A stretch of DNA of 64,000 bases from CBDDIP01 sp965229005. Its GTDB lineage: Bacteria; Actinomycetota; Acidimicrobiia; Acidimicrobiales; Ilumatobacteraceae. The DNA is taken from positions 1,054,001-1,118,000 of the forward strand of contig CBDDIP010000001.1 in assembly GCA_965229005.1 (NCBI GenBank), given 5' to 3'. A model generated the notes under the pieces. The model did no database searches and was not told where the DNA came from. It was given only the letters and a program-made list of their open reading frames with translations. Positions within the stretch are counted from its first letter, which is position 1. The number at the start of each line of letters is the position of its first letter. A program made the translations under genes and the position numbers. Shown in pieces: positions 33,053 to 40,876 of this stretch.

Positions 33053-35143
33053 ATGGTTTCAGCGACGGCGTCATCGCCGCGCACGCACTGGCCTGCCGTC
33101 GACGGTTGGCGCGGGTTGGCCGTGGCTGCGGTCGTGCTGTTCCACGCGGGATGGATGCCCCAGGGATTCCTCGGCGTCGACCTGTTCTTCACGATCTCCG
33201 GGTACCTCATCACCTCGCTGCTGCTCGCCGAGCTGCGCTCCCACGCCACCGTCCGCCTGCGAGCCTTCTGGTCGCGCCGCTTCCGCCGGCTGCTCCCGGC
33301 GCTCATCGTCATGCTCGCCCTCGTCACCACGTGGGCCTGGCACTGGGGAACGATTGCTGAGCGAACCAGCACCCGCACCGACGCTCGCTGGTCACTGGCC
33401 TACCTGGCCAACTGGCACCTGATCGCCCAGGCCCGCGACTACTGGCAGTCCTTCCTCAGCGCCTCGCCGTTCAACCACCTGTGGAGCCTGGCGATCGAGG
33501 AGCAGTTCTACGTCATCTGGCCGGTCGCCGTGCTGATCGGCTGGAGGCTCCTGCGCCGAAACGAGCGCAGCATCGGTGTGGCGTGTGCGGTGCTGGCCGC
33601 GATCAGCGCGCTGCTGATGGTGACCCACGCGAACGAGACCACCCGTGTCTACATGGGCACCGACACTCGAGCGCAAGCACTGCTGATCGGCGCTGCGTTC
33701 GCCGCGTTGCCCACACGAGCGTGGGCACGTCGCCACGAGCGCCTCGCCCGCCGGTCGGCCGCAGTCGCCGTCGGTGGGCTGGCGGTGATGTGGGGCGTCG
33801 ACGCAGTCGGTCCCGCGTTCCTGTTCCGCGGCGGCTTCACGCTGCACGCGATCCTCGCCGGCGTGGTGCTGGTGGCAACCACGTCCTTCGACGATCGCCT
33901 CACGCGCTGTGCCTCATCGGCACCGCTACGCTACCTCGGCCGCATCTCCTACAGCCTCTACCTCTGGCACTGGCCCATCTTCGAGCTGCTCACTCCACAG
34001 CGGATGCACATCCATGGCGTCGCCCTGAAGGTCGTGTGCATCGTCGTCTCGCTCGCGATCGCGACGATCTCGACGATGGTCTTCGAGGAGCCCATCCGCC
34101 ATCGCCGCTGGTGGGCCACAACGCGCCGATCTGCCGTCGCCATCACGATGGCGCTCGCCGCCGCGTCGGTGATCGCGATCGCGCTACCGGCCGCGCACAC
34201 GTCTATCGCACAGTTCGACGTGGCGTCGCTCGACCCGGCGCCGGTGGGAACGGCGGCGCCAGCAGGCACGCCGACCACCCAGCCCGACGGTGCCTCGCCC
34301 GCGACGAGCGAACCGGACCCTCTGTCGGACCCGGACGCGCCAGAGGATGCCGACGCGTTGCCGGTGACGATCGACGTCAACCCGACCGCGTCGACCACGC
34401 CGTCGGGCGACATCGCCACCTTCCTGCGCGATCGAAACGCGTTCACCACCAGCGCGCTCAGCATCGAGCTCACGGTGGACCGACCGGCCGTCCACCGCAT
34501 CCTCTGGCTGGGCGACTCCGTCGCCGCCGACACCTACCCGGCCGTCGAAGCGGCATTCGGTGCCGCCGGCATCCCCGTGATCGATGGCAGCGGCAACGGT
34601 CTGCGCTTCATCGAATCGCCGGGCGTGTACCCGACCGAGCTCTACCCGCCTCGACTCGATGCGGCAGGCGCCGACGTCGTCGTCGTGCAGCTGTCACTGT
34701 GGGACCGGCCCTACGCGTACGACGAGCAGTTGTTGTGGTTGAGCTGGCTGTCGTCGCAGGTGCACCAACGTGGGGCGCGCCTCGTGTTCATCACGCCGCC
34801 ACCGGTTGCCGCCGAGCTCGACGACCCGGGGCTGGCGACGATGGTCGCCGCCGCGCAGCACCTCGTCGACCTCGACCCGTTCGACACCTTCCTCCTCCAC
34901 GAGAGCGACGTGTGGGGCCCGACGATGCGCATCGACTTCGACGGCGACGGCGTTCCCGATCGCAAGCCGGACGGTGCGCACATGTGCCCGCAGGGTGCCG
35001 CACGCGTCGCGGTGTGGTTGACGGCGACGATGGACGCGCTGTTCGACGGCTACGACGTGCCGTCGTTGGCGCTGTGGGCCGCGGGCGATTGGAGCAGCAA
35101 CCCGCGCTACGACGTCCCGCCCGGCGCATGTCAGGCGCTCTGA
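33053..35143 (+). CDS. Acyltransferase-3 / SGNH-domain membrane protein (OafA/YrhL-like)
   Basis: A 696-residue integral membrane protein. The N-terminal half (about 10-370) is the acyltransferase-3 domain: DGWRGLAVAAVVLFHAGWMPQGFLGVDLFFTISGYLITSLL, with the key His in FHAG, RLLPAL, HLWSLAIEEQFYVIWP and RISYSLYLWHWPIFEL, with about ten membrane helices. After a disordered Pro/Ala/Thr/Asp-rich linker (about 390-465), an extracytoplasmic SGNH hydrolase domain follows with block I WLGDSVAAD and the C-terminal Asp/His pair in DGAHMCPQG. Such fusions O-acetylate cell-surface glycans or peptidoglycan, the first part exporting acetyl groups and the SGNH part transferring them. Target unknown. ATG at 33053 has a GAGGGAG site close upstream. 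Confidence 0.9.
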   Translation: MVSATASSPRTHWPAVDGWRGLAVAAVVLFHAGWMPQGFLGVDLFFTISGYLITSLLLAELRSHATVRLRAFWSRRFRRLLPALIVMLALVTTWAWHWGTIAERTSTRTDARWSLAYLANWHLIAQARDYWQSFLSASPFNHLWSLAIEEQFYVIWPVAVLIGWRLLRRNERSIGVACAVLAAISALLMVTHANETTRVYMGTDTRAQALLIGAAFAALPTRAWARRHERLARRSAAVAVGGLAVMWGVDAVGPAFLFRGGFTLHAILAGVVLVATTSFDDRLTRCASSAPLRYLGRISYSLYLWHWPIFELLTPQRMHIHGVALKVVCIVVSLAIATISTMVFEEPIRHRRWWATTRRSAVAITMALAAASVIAIALPAAHTSIAQFDVASLDPAPVGTAAPAGTPTTQPDGASPATSEPDPLSDPDAPEDADALPVTIDVNPTASTTPSGDIATFLRDRNAFTTSALSIELTVDRPAVHRILWLGDSVAADTYPAVEAAFGAAGIPVIDGSGNGLRFIESPGVYPTELYPPRLDAAGADVVVVQLSLWDRPYAYDEQLLWLSWLSSQVHQRGARLVFITPPPVAAELDDPGLATMVAAAQHLVDLDPFDTFLLHESDVWGPTMRIDFDGDGVPDRKPDGAHMCPQGAARVAVWLTATMDALFDGYDVPSLALWAAGDWSSNPRYDVPPGACQAL

Positions 35144-35189
35144 CACCGATCTAGGGTGTCGCCACCGAATCAGGGGCACCGGGGGCAGC

Positions 35190-37364
35190 GTGTCGGCGGA
35201 GACAGAAGCACAACTCGCAGAAGCGCTGCGCGAGGCAGTGGAGCTGCACGCGGCCACCGCAGCGGTGCTGCAGCTCATCAGCGAGCACCCGGGCGACCTG
35301 CATGCGGTGTTCGACGGCATCGCACAGCAGGCGGCACGACTGTGTGGTGCCGACAACGGCGCGATCCTCCAGCGCGACGGTGATGAGCTCGTGCAGGTGT
35401 CCACGAGCGCTCCTGGCAACGCATCGCACATCGGTGATCGGTTCCCCATCAGCAGCACGATCGACTTCTCGCGACCGTTCACGGTCGACGATCTCGACAC
35501 CACGTTGGGTCGTGCGGTTCCCGTGCCGGTTCGCAGCCTCCTGTCCGTGCCGTTGTTCGTCGACGGGGCCCACTACGGCCAGCTGAACGTCAGCAGAACG
35601 GAGGTCCGCCCGTTCGAAGCGCGGCACACGCCGATCATGGAGACCTTCGCCGCCCATGCGGTCGTCGCCGTCAAGACCGCACGGAACCACACCGAGCTCC
35701 GGGAAGCGCTCGACCTGCAGACGGCGACCAGTGAGGTGCTGCGACTGATCAGTGCCAACCCTGGCGATCTGCGGGCAGTGTTCCAGGGCATCGTCACCCA
35801 GGCCGCGCTGCTGTGCGACGCCCACTCGGGCAGCATCCAACGCATCGTCGGCGACGAGCTGGAGTTCATCGCGCTCAGCACGGAACTGGGCCAGTACCTG
35901 ATCGGCAGCCGATTGCCGCGGGTCCTCGCGAACGCCGACGGACCGACGTACTTCACCGATCTCCACGCCGAGCTCGACGGCCCGATCCTGTCCCCTGCTC
36001 GGAGCCTCCTCACCGTGCCCCTTACCACGGCCGATACCGAGTTCGGACGACTCACCGTCAGCCGCATCGTCGTGCGACCGTTCGAGGAGCGTCACGGCAA
36101 GATCCTGCAAGCCTTCGCCGAACAGGCTGCAGTCGCCATCAGCAACGCAGGGCTCTTCAACGACCTCGATGAGGCATTGGAGCTGCAGACCGCTACCAGC
36201 GAGGTGCTCGCGCTGATCAGCGCCAACCCGGGCGATCTGGACGCAGTGTTCGCCGGCATCATGGAGCGAGCGAACGCGCTCTGCGCAGCAGACGCGTCCG
36301 GTGTCTGGCGACTGGACGGCGACCACCTCACCATCGTCTCCCAGAGCGACCCGCAGTGGAGCCACCTCGTCGGGACCCGCATCGAGCTGTGGCCGGGTGG
36401 GGTGCCGACCGACGTGGTCTTCCTCGACGACATCAGCGAGTGGGACGACGTCGTGACCGGCGGCGCGCTGTCGGGATCGGTCATCCTGGTTCCGCTGCTG
36501 TCGGACGACTCGACGTACGGAGTGTTGGCGTTGGCCCGCTACACGGTGCGACCGTTCGAGCCACGCCACGCCGCCATCGTGCGGGCTTTTGCCGAGCAGG
36601 CGTCCATTGCGCTCGCGAACGCCGGCCTGTTCAGCGCGTTGCGCGAGACCACGGACGACCTGCGTGATCTCAACCAGCACCTCGCCGAGCGGGTGGACGA
36701 CAAGGTCCGCGAGGTCGAGCGCCTCAACACGCTGCGCCGGTTCGTCTCTCCGCAATTGGCCGAAGCAATCGCGTCCGGCGCCGCCGGCGTGCTGGCCAGT
36801 CACCGCCGCGAGATCACCGTGCTCTTCTGCGACCTGCGCGGGTTCACCTCCTTCGCCGAGACCGCCGAGCCAGAAGAGGTGATGGCCGTGCTGCGTGAGT
36901 TCCACGACGCGGTCGGCCCGATGATCTTCGAGCACGAGGGCACCATCGCCCAGTTCACCGGCGACGGGATGCTCGTCTTCTTCAACGATCCGGTGCAGCT
37001 CGACGACCCGGCGTGGAACGCGGTGCAACTGGCTGTTCGCATGCGCGATCGGACGGGCGAGCTCTCCGAGACGTGGCGCCGTCGCGGGCACGACCTGACG
37101 TTGGGCATCGGCGTTGCCATCGGCTTCGCCACGTGCGGGGAGATCGGCTTCGAGGGCCGCACCGAGTACACCGCGATCGGCACGGTGGTGAACCTCGCCG
37201 CACGCATCTGCGGCATCGCCTCCGGCGCGCAGATCCTCGTCACCCACCGGGTGCACGCGGCCGTCGAGACACGGGTGTCCGCGACGGCGCTGGGCGACCA
37301 CGCGTTCAAGGGGCTCACCCGCCCCGTCCCGCTGTTCGAGATCGCTGCGTTGCGTCCGGATTGA
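35190..37364 (+). CDS. Triple-GAF class IIIb-like adenylate/guanylate cyclase
   Basis: A 724-residue cytosolic protein starting at GTG 35190. Three tandem GAF sensory domains (about 15-165, 185-335, 345-490) each begin with a near-identical linker (LQTATSEVLxLISANPGDLxAVFxGI), showing internal duplication. A short coiled segment (RDLNQHLAERVDDKVREVERLNTLRRFVSPQLAEAI) leads to the class III catalytic domain (about 535-700). Metal-binding Asp are in VLFCDLRGFTSFAE and FTGDGMLVFF; the transition-state Asn/Arg are in VNLAAR. Thr665 in EYTAIGTVVNLAAR replaces the usual Asp, a hallmark of class IIIb cyclases, several of which respond to bicarbonate. It probably makes cAMP in response to small ligands. 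No adjacent receptor gene is seen. Confidence 0.9.
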   Translation: MSAETEAQLAEALREAVELHAATAAVLQLISEHPGDLHAVFDGIAQQAARLCGADNGAILQRDGDELVQVSTSAPGNASHIGDRFPISSTIDFSRPFTVDDLDTTLGRAVPVPVRSLLSVPLFVDGAHYGQLNVSRTEVRPFEARHTPIMETFAAHAVVAVKTARNHTELREALDLQTATSEVLRLISANPGDLRAVFQGIVTQAALLCDAHSGSIQRIVGDELEFIALSTELGQYLIGSRLPRVLANADGPTYFTDLHAELDGPILSPARSLLTVPLTTADTEFGRLTVSRIVVRPFEERHGKILQAFAEQAAVAISNAGLFNDLDEALELQTATSEVLALISANPGDLDAVFAGIMERANALCAADASGVWRLDGDHLTIVSQSDPQWSHLVGTRIELWPGGVPTDVVFLDDISEWDDVVTGGALSGSVILVPLLSDDSTYGVLALARYTVRPFEPRHAAIVRAFAEQASIALANAGLFSALRETTDDLRDLNQHLAERVDDKVREVERLNTLRRFVSPQLAEAIASGAAGVLASHRREITVLFCDLRGFTSFAETAEPEEVMAVLREFHDAVGPMIFEHEGTIAQFTGDGMLVFFNDPVQLDDPAWNAVQLAVRMRDRTGELSETWRRRGHDLTLGIGVAIGFATCGEIGFEGRTEYTAIGTVVNLAARICGIASGAQILVTHRVHAAVETRVSATALGDHAFKGLTRPVPLFEIAALRPD

Positions 37365-37438
37365 GCGCCAGGCGCCCCCAGCGCCCGGCCGTTGTCATCG
37401 TTTCGACCATCAATTTTCAGGAATGGGTTTCACCCGCC

Positions 37439-37450
37439 ACCCGATCGGGT
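37439..37450. promoter_or_regulatory. 12-base palindrome upstream of the LuxR response regulator
   Basis: ACCCGATCGGGT is a perfect 12-base palindrome located 73 bases before the ATG at 37524, in the 159-base gap after the cyclase gene. It could be an operator for the regulator itself. A short GC-rich hairpin just after the cyclase stop may separate the two transcripts. Confidence 0.35.
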
Positions 37451-37523
37451 ACGGACAGTTGTTCACCTGCTCGGCTGGGGTTTTTGGCTTGGCGGCGGAC
37501 CAGTCCCGGAAGGATGGAATCCG

Positions 37524-38144
37524 ATGCGCATTGCCTTGTTGAACGACTACGACGTCGTCGTGAAGGGGTTGCAGATGATGCTGCAGCCGTTCCCGGAGAT
37601 CGATGTCGTCGAGCTGGAAGTCGGCAACGTCGAAGTGCACAGCCAGGTCGACGTTGCCCTGTACGACACCTACGGACGGCGAGGTGTGCCATGGGAGGAG
37701 CTGAAGTCGCTCGTCGCCCAGTCCAACGCCGAGCACGTTGCCGTGTTCACCTTCGAGTTCTCCGAGGACCTCGTCGCTCGCAGCCTCGAAGTGGGGGTGC
37801 ACGGCTACTTGTGGAAGGGGATGTCCGCGGCGCAGTTGGTGGAAGGTCTGCGTGCTGTCGAGCGCGGCGACGTCGTCGTCTCGCGCCCGCCGGTGCAGTC
37901 GCACCACGCCGCCGACGGCTACCGATGGCCGTTTGCCGACCTCGGCCTGACGATGCGTGAGAGCGAGGTGCTGGCGCTGCTCACCCAGGGCCTCTCCAAC
38001 CCGTCGATCGCCGAGGGCCTCTTCGTCGGCGTGGAGACGGTTCGCTCACACCTCAAGAACGTCTACGCCAAGCTCGGCGTGCACACCCGTGGCGAAGCCA
38101 TCGCTCGGGCGCTCCGCGACCCCCAGTTCGACCGGGCTCGCTGA
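37524..38144 (+). CDS. LuxR/NarL-family response regulator with atypical receiver
   Basis: A 206-residue regulator. ATG 37524 is preferred because GGAAGGA lies 9 bases upstream; longer in-frame starts run into the gap. Residues 1-115 form a receiver-like domain (RIALLNDYDVVVKGLQMML, VALYDTYGRRG, VFTFEFSEDLVARSLEVGVHGYLWKGMSAAQLVEGLRAV). The acidic pair and Lys (LWKG) are present, but the phospho-acceptor region reads ALYDTYG and lacks the usual hydrophobic strand plus MP motif. Residues about 138-200 are a LuxR helix-turn-helix (LTMRESEVLALLTQGLSNPSIAEGLFVGVETVRSHLKNVYAKLGVHTRGEAIA). No histidine kinase is adjacent; it could be an orphan. Its last 99 bases are overlapped antisense by the MFS gene. 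Confidence 0.85.
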   Translation: MRIALLNDYDVVVKGLQMMLQPFPEIDVVELEVGNVEVHSQVDVALYDTYGRRGVPWEELKSLVAQSNAEHVAVFTFEFSEDLVARSLEVGVHGYLWKGMSAAQLVEGLRAVERGDVVVSRPPVQSHHAADGYRWPFADLGLTMRESEVLALLTQGLSNPSIAEGLFVGVETVRSHLKNVYAKLGVHTRGEAIARALRDPQFDRAR

Positions 38145-39323
38145 CACCGGCCGCGTGCCGCTCAGCAGCGCGGGCCGACCCCAGGCCAGCGTTGCCGAGA
38201 TCACGCCGGCACCAACGATCGCAAACGCGCCGGACACGCCGGCGAACGCGAGCAACGGCGCGCCGAGCGCCAGCCCAACCGGCCGCAGGCCCTCGCCGAG
38301 CGAACCCATCACGCCGAACACCTGACCGCGCATCTCGTCGGGCACCGACAACTGCAGCGCCGTCATCAGGATGGTGTTCGCCACGGCGACGGTGAGGCCG
38401 GCGACGACGAACGCAGCAGCGCTGCCGAAGACCGGGAGCGACCCGGCGGCGGCGATGCAGAGACCCAGGACCACCATCGGCGTGGCGAGCGCGCCACGAG
38501 CGAGCCTCGGCGCAGCCAGAGCGCCGATGAGCACCCCGGTGCTGACCATGATCTCCAGGGCGCCGAACACCGTCGGCGTCGCGCGGAACCGATCGACGGC
38601 AAGGGCGACGATGAGCATCGGCACCGGCGCGACGACCATGTTCAGTGCCGACCCCAGTGCGATCAGGCGGCGCAGCATCGGATCGTTGCGGATCAACGCG
38701 ATCGCCACGCTCATCGAGCGCGGTGCGGCATCGGCGCTGCCCGTCTCCCGTTCGGTGCGCGGCAGGCGCGTTGCCGCGATGCAGGCGGCCGACCATGCGA
38801 AGGTCGCCGCGTTGATGACCATGACCCAACCGAGGTCGAGCGCGGCGATGAGGACGCCGCCGAGCAGCGGTCCGATCAGGCCACCGACGGCGCTGTTGGC
38901 CATGTTCAGGCCGTTCGCTGCGGGCAGGTCGGCAGGATCGACGACCATCGGCACCGTCGCCGCGTAGGTGGGGTCGAAGACCGCCGTGGCCAGCCCGGCC
39001 AGCGCGACCATCGCGCACACGACCACAGCCGACGGTTGCCCACCGAGCAGCAGGATCGCCAGCACCGACGTGGTGCCCAATCGGGCCAGGTCGGCGCCGA
39101 GCATCAGCAGACGACGGTCACGGTGGTCGGCCAGCCATCCGCCCATCGGCGAGGCGACCACCACCGGGATGATCGTCGACAGCGCGACGGCGACGAGCAG
39201 CGCATTGCCGCCGTGGTGCTTCGCCCACCACAGCAGGGCGATGCGTTGCATGCCGTCGCCGATGACGGAGACGGACTGGCCGAGCCACAGCCGGCGGAAC
39301 GTGCGAGAGCGTTGGAGCAACAT
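38046..39323 (-). CDS. MFS transporter (EntS/MFS_3-type exporter)
   Basis: A 425-residue membrane protein with about 12 hydrophobic segments. The N-terminus (RSRTFRRLWLGQSVSVIGDGMQRIALLWWAKHHGG), the loop 2-3 motif SPMGGWLADHRDRRLLMLGADL and the DPTYAATVPMVVDPADLPAANGLNMANSAVGGLIGPLLGGVLI segment are typical of MFS_3 exporters related to EntS and macrolide or siderophore efflux. ATG 39323 is chosen; upstream in-frame codons run through the promoter. The divergent neighbour is a winged-helix regulator 48 bases away with an inverted repeat between them, a classic efflux-pump/regulator pair. The hydrophilic C-terminal 33 residues lie over the end of the convergent response regulator gene. Confidence 0.88.
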   Translation of the reverse strand: MLLQRSRTFRRLWLGQSVSVIGDGMQRIALLWWAKHHGGNALLVAVALSTIIPVVVASPMGGWLADHRDRRLLMLGADLARLGTTSVLAILLLGGQPSAVVVCAMVALAGLATAVFDPTYAATVPMVVDPADLPAANGLNMANSAVGGLIGPLLGGVLIAALDLGWVMVINAATFAWSAACIAATRLPRTERETGSADAAPRSMSVAIALIRNDPMLRRLIALGSALNMVVAPVPMLIVALAVDRFRATPTVFGALEIMVSTGVLIGALAAPRLARGALATPMVVLGLCIAAAGSLPVFGSAAAFVVAGLTVAVANTILMTALQLSVPDEMRGQVFGVMGSLGEGLRPVGLALGAPLLAFAGVSGAFAIVGAGVISATLAWGRPALLSGTRPVSASPVELGVAERPSDGFATGVHAELGVDVLEV

Positions 39324-39345
39324 CGCCGCAGCCTGCGCTCGTCCA

Positions 39346-39374
39346 CATACGAGTGCTAGAAACCTTTTCGTATG
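39346..39374. promoter_or_regulatory. Inverted repeat between MFS exporter and its regulator
   Basis: CATACGA (39346-39352) and TCGTATG (39368-39374) are perfect 7-base inverted repeats 15 bases apart. The second arm includes the ATG of the regulator gene. The position within the 48-base divergent gap suits an operator controlling both genes, with autorepression. Confidence 0.5.
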
Positions 39375-40043
39375 AGAAGCGAGCTCGAGATGGCGTGGCC
39401 CGATCGGCGCGAGGTGACGGCGCCGGAGGCGATCCGGTTGCTGACGGATCTGAAGGCGTTGCGCTACCTGCTGCCGTTCACCGCCGCGCCGCACACGTTG
39501 ACAAGCGCGGCCGCCGCACTGGGGCGACCGGTGACCACCGTCGCCTACTGGCTGCCGCGGTTCGTCCAAGCGGGGCTGCTCGAGCACCTCGGCGACGTGG
39601 CCCGCGCCGGCAAGCCGATGCCCCGATATCGCGCGATCGCGCGGCAGCTGGCGGTGCCGTTCGCCTCGATCCCGTTCGATCGACGGGTCGCCCTCCTCGA
39701 CGGCGGACGCATGCGCCTGCTGCGTCGTTTCCTCGACGGGATCGACGAGGCGATGGCCGGCAGCGAAGCGTTCGCTCTCGGCTTCTCAGGGAGAACCGAT
39801 GGCGGCATGGCGATCACGATGATCGAAGAGCCGGAGCTGATGGACCGTCCGTACACCGACGGCTGGTGGAGCCTGCAGCTGGACGAAGCATCGGCGGTGA
39901 CGCTGGCGCGTGAGCTGGAGGCGCTGATGGAGAAGTACGGCAATCAGACCGGCCCCGGCACGAAGCGCTACGTCACCCACATCGGCGTCGCGCCCGACCC
40001 GCGGTTCCGATGGCGCTCCGCCGACGACGACTTCCCCGGCTGA
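39372..40043 (+). CDS. Winged-helix (ArsR-like) transcriptional regulator
   Basis: A 223-residue cytosolic protein. Residues 15-80 form a winged helix-turn-helix: TAPEAIRLLTDLKALRYLLPFTAAPHTLTSAAAALGRPVTTVAYWLPRFVQAGLLEHLGDVARAGKPMPRYRAI, where ALGRPVTTVAYWLPRFVQAGLL is the recognition region. The remainder (about 95-223) is an alpha/beta part of unknown ligand specificity. Because it is divergent from the MFS exporter and an inverted repeat overlaps its own start codon, it probably represses both. Little or no leader precedes its ATG, and leaderless translation is plausible. The Rieske ferredoxin gene follows 13 bases later and may share the transcript. Confidence 0.8.
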   Translation: MRSELEMAWPDRREVTAPEAIRLLTDLKALRYLLPFTAAPHTLTSAAAALGRPVTTVAYWLPRFVQAGLLEHLGDVARAGKPMPRYRAIARQLAVPFASIPFDRRVALLDGGRMRLLRRFLDGIDEAMAGSEAFALGFSGRTDGGMAITMIEEPELMDRPYTDGWWSLQLDEASAVTLARELEALMEKYGNQTGPGTKRYVTHIGVAPDPRFRWRSADDDFPG

Positions 40044-40056
40044 ATAGGGTGCGGAC

Positions 40057-40374
40057 ATGAGCGAGTGGATCGAGCTCGGCAACCTCTCGGATCTCACCGA
40101 CGGGCAGTTGCGGGCGTTCCCTGACATCGGCGAGCTCGGCATCGTCGTCTGCCGAGTCGGCGGCACGTTGCACGCGCTGCAGGACAACTGCTCGCACGCC
40201 GACACTCCGCTCAGCGAAGGTCGGCTCCGCGGGACGATGATCGTCTGCCCGATGCATGGCGCGCAGTTCGACGTGCGCGACGGCAGCCACCAAGGACCGC
40301 CGGCGTTCGAGGGTGTGCCCTGCTTGCCGATCTCCGAGACCGACGGTGTCGCGCGAGTCGGCCTGACGCGCTAG
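40057..40374 (+). CDS. Rieske [2Fe-2S] ferredoxin
   Basis: A 105-residue soluble Rieske protein. The cluster ligands are C45-x-H47 (NCSHADTPLSEG) and C64-x-x-H67 (CPMHGAQFD), with the usual GPPAFEGVPCLPI proline loop after them. Length and motif fit the ferredoxin component of multicomponent ring-hydroxylating dioxygenases or a NirD-like subunit. The catalytic oxygenase and a SnoaL-like protein are encoded convergently 4 bases downstream, making electron supply to that oxygenase the likely role. No dedicated reductase gene is nearby. Confidence 0.9.
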   Translation: MSEWIELGNLSDLTDGQLRAFPDIGELGIVVCRVGGTLHALQDNCSHADTPLSEGRLRGTMIVCPMHGAQFDVRDGSHQGPPAFEGVPCLPISETDGVARVGLTR

Positions 40375-40378
40375 CCGG

Positions 40379-40876
40379 TCAGTCGTCGAGCGGATCGGGC
40401 GAGCCCGCACGGCCGCTCGCCGGCCAGATGCTGCGCATCGGCGTATCGATCGGTTCGATCCTCGACCAGTCGCAACGCAGCGTTCGCTCGGCGATGCGCC
40501 ACTCGCCATCGACCTCGGTGAACCGATCGATGTAGCGACCGTTGAAGGTGTGCAGCTGATCGACCGCGGCCCCGGCAACTGCTGCTGCCTCGACGTGGAA
40601 GGCGAGGACGTACGTCTCGACGAGCGCGTTGCGATCGTCGTCGGCGAACGTCGCCAGGGTGTTGCTGATGCGGTGCTGCGTCGCGATGAACCTCGCCTCC
40701 AGCGAGGGCAGCACGTTGGCGATGAACGACTCGATCGTCAACGGATGCGGCCGGTAGTCGATCAGGATCGCGCCGGGATGGAACGCGCGCGCAACGGCGT
40801 CACCGTCCAGACGGTCGATGCCGCGGCAGTACCAGCGCAGCGCGTCGTCGATCTGCTGGTGGGCGTTCGCGCTCAT
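40379..40876 (-). CDS. SnoaL-like / ring-hydroxylating dioxygenase beta-type protein
   Basis: A 165-residue protein of the NTF2-like fold: QIDDALRWYCRGIDRLDGDAVARAFHPGAILIDYRP, FIANVLPSLEARFIATQHRISNTLATF, ALVETYVLAFHV and GRYIDRFTEVDGEWRIAERTLRCDWSRIEP. The pattern (catalytic-looking Asp/His in DAVARAFHPGA and TQHRISN) matches the SnoaL_4 group, often called nuclear transport factor 2 family, which includes dehydratase-like enzymes and structural beta subunits of Rieske oxygenases. Its start overlaps the stop of the oxygenase alpha gene by 4 bases, so the two are coupled. It could be the beta subunit or a dedicated dehydratase. Confidence 0.85.
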   Translation of the reverse strand: MSANAHQQIDDALRWYCRGIDRLDGDAVARAFHPGAILIDYRPHPLTIESFIANVLPSLEARFIATQHRISNTLATFADDDRNALVETYVLAFHVEAAAVAGAAVDQLHTFNGRYIDRFTEVDGEWRIAERTLRCDWSRIEPIDTPMRSIWPASGRAGSPDPLDD

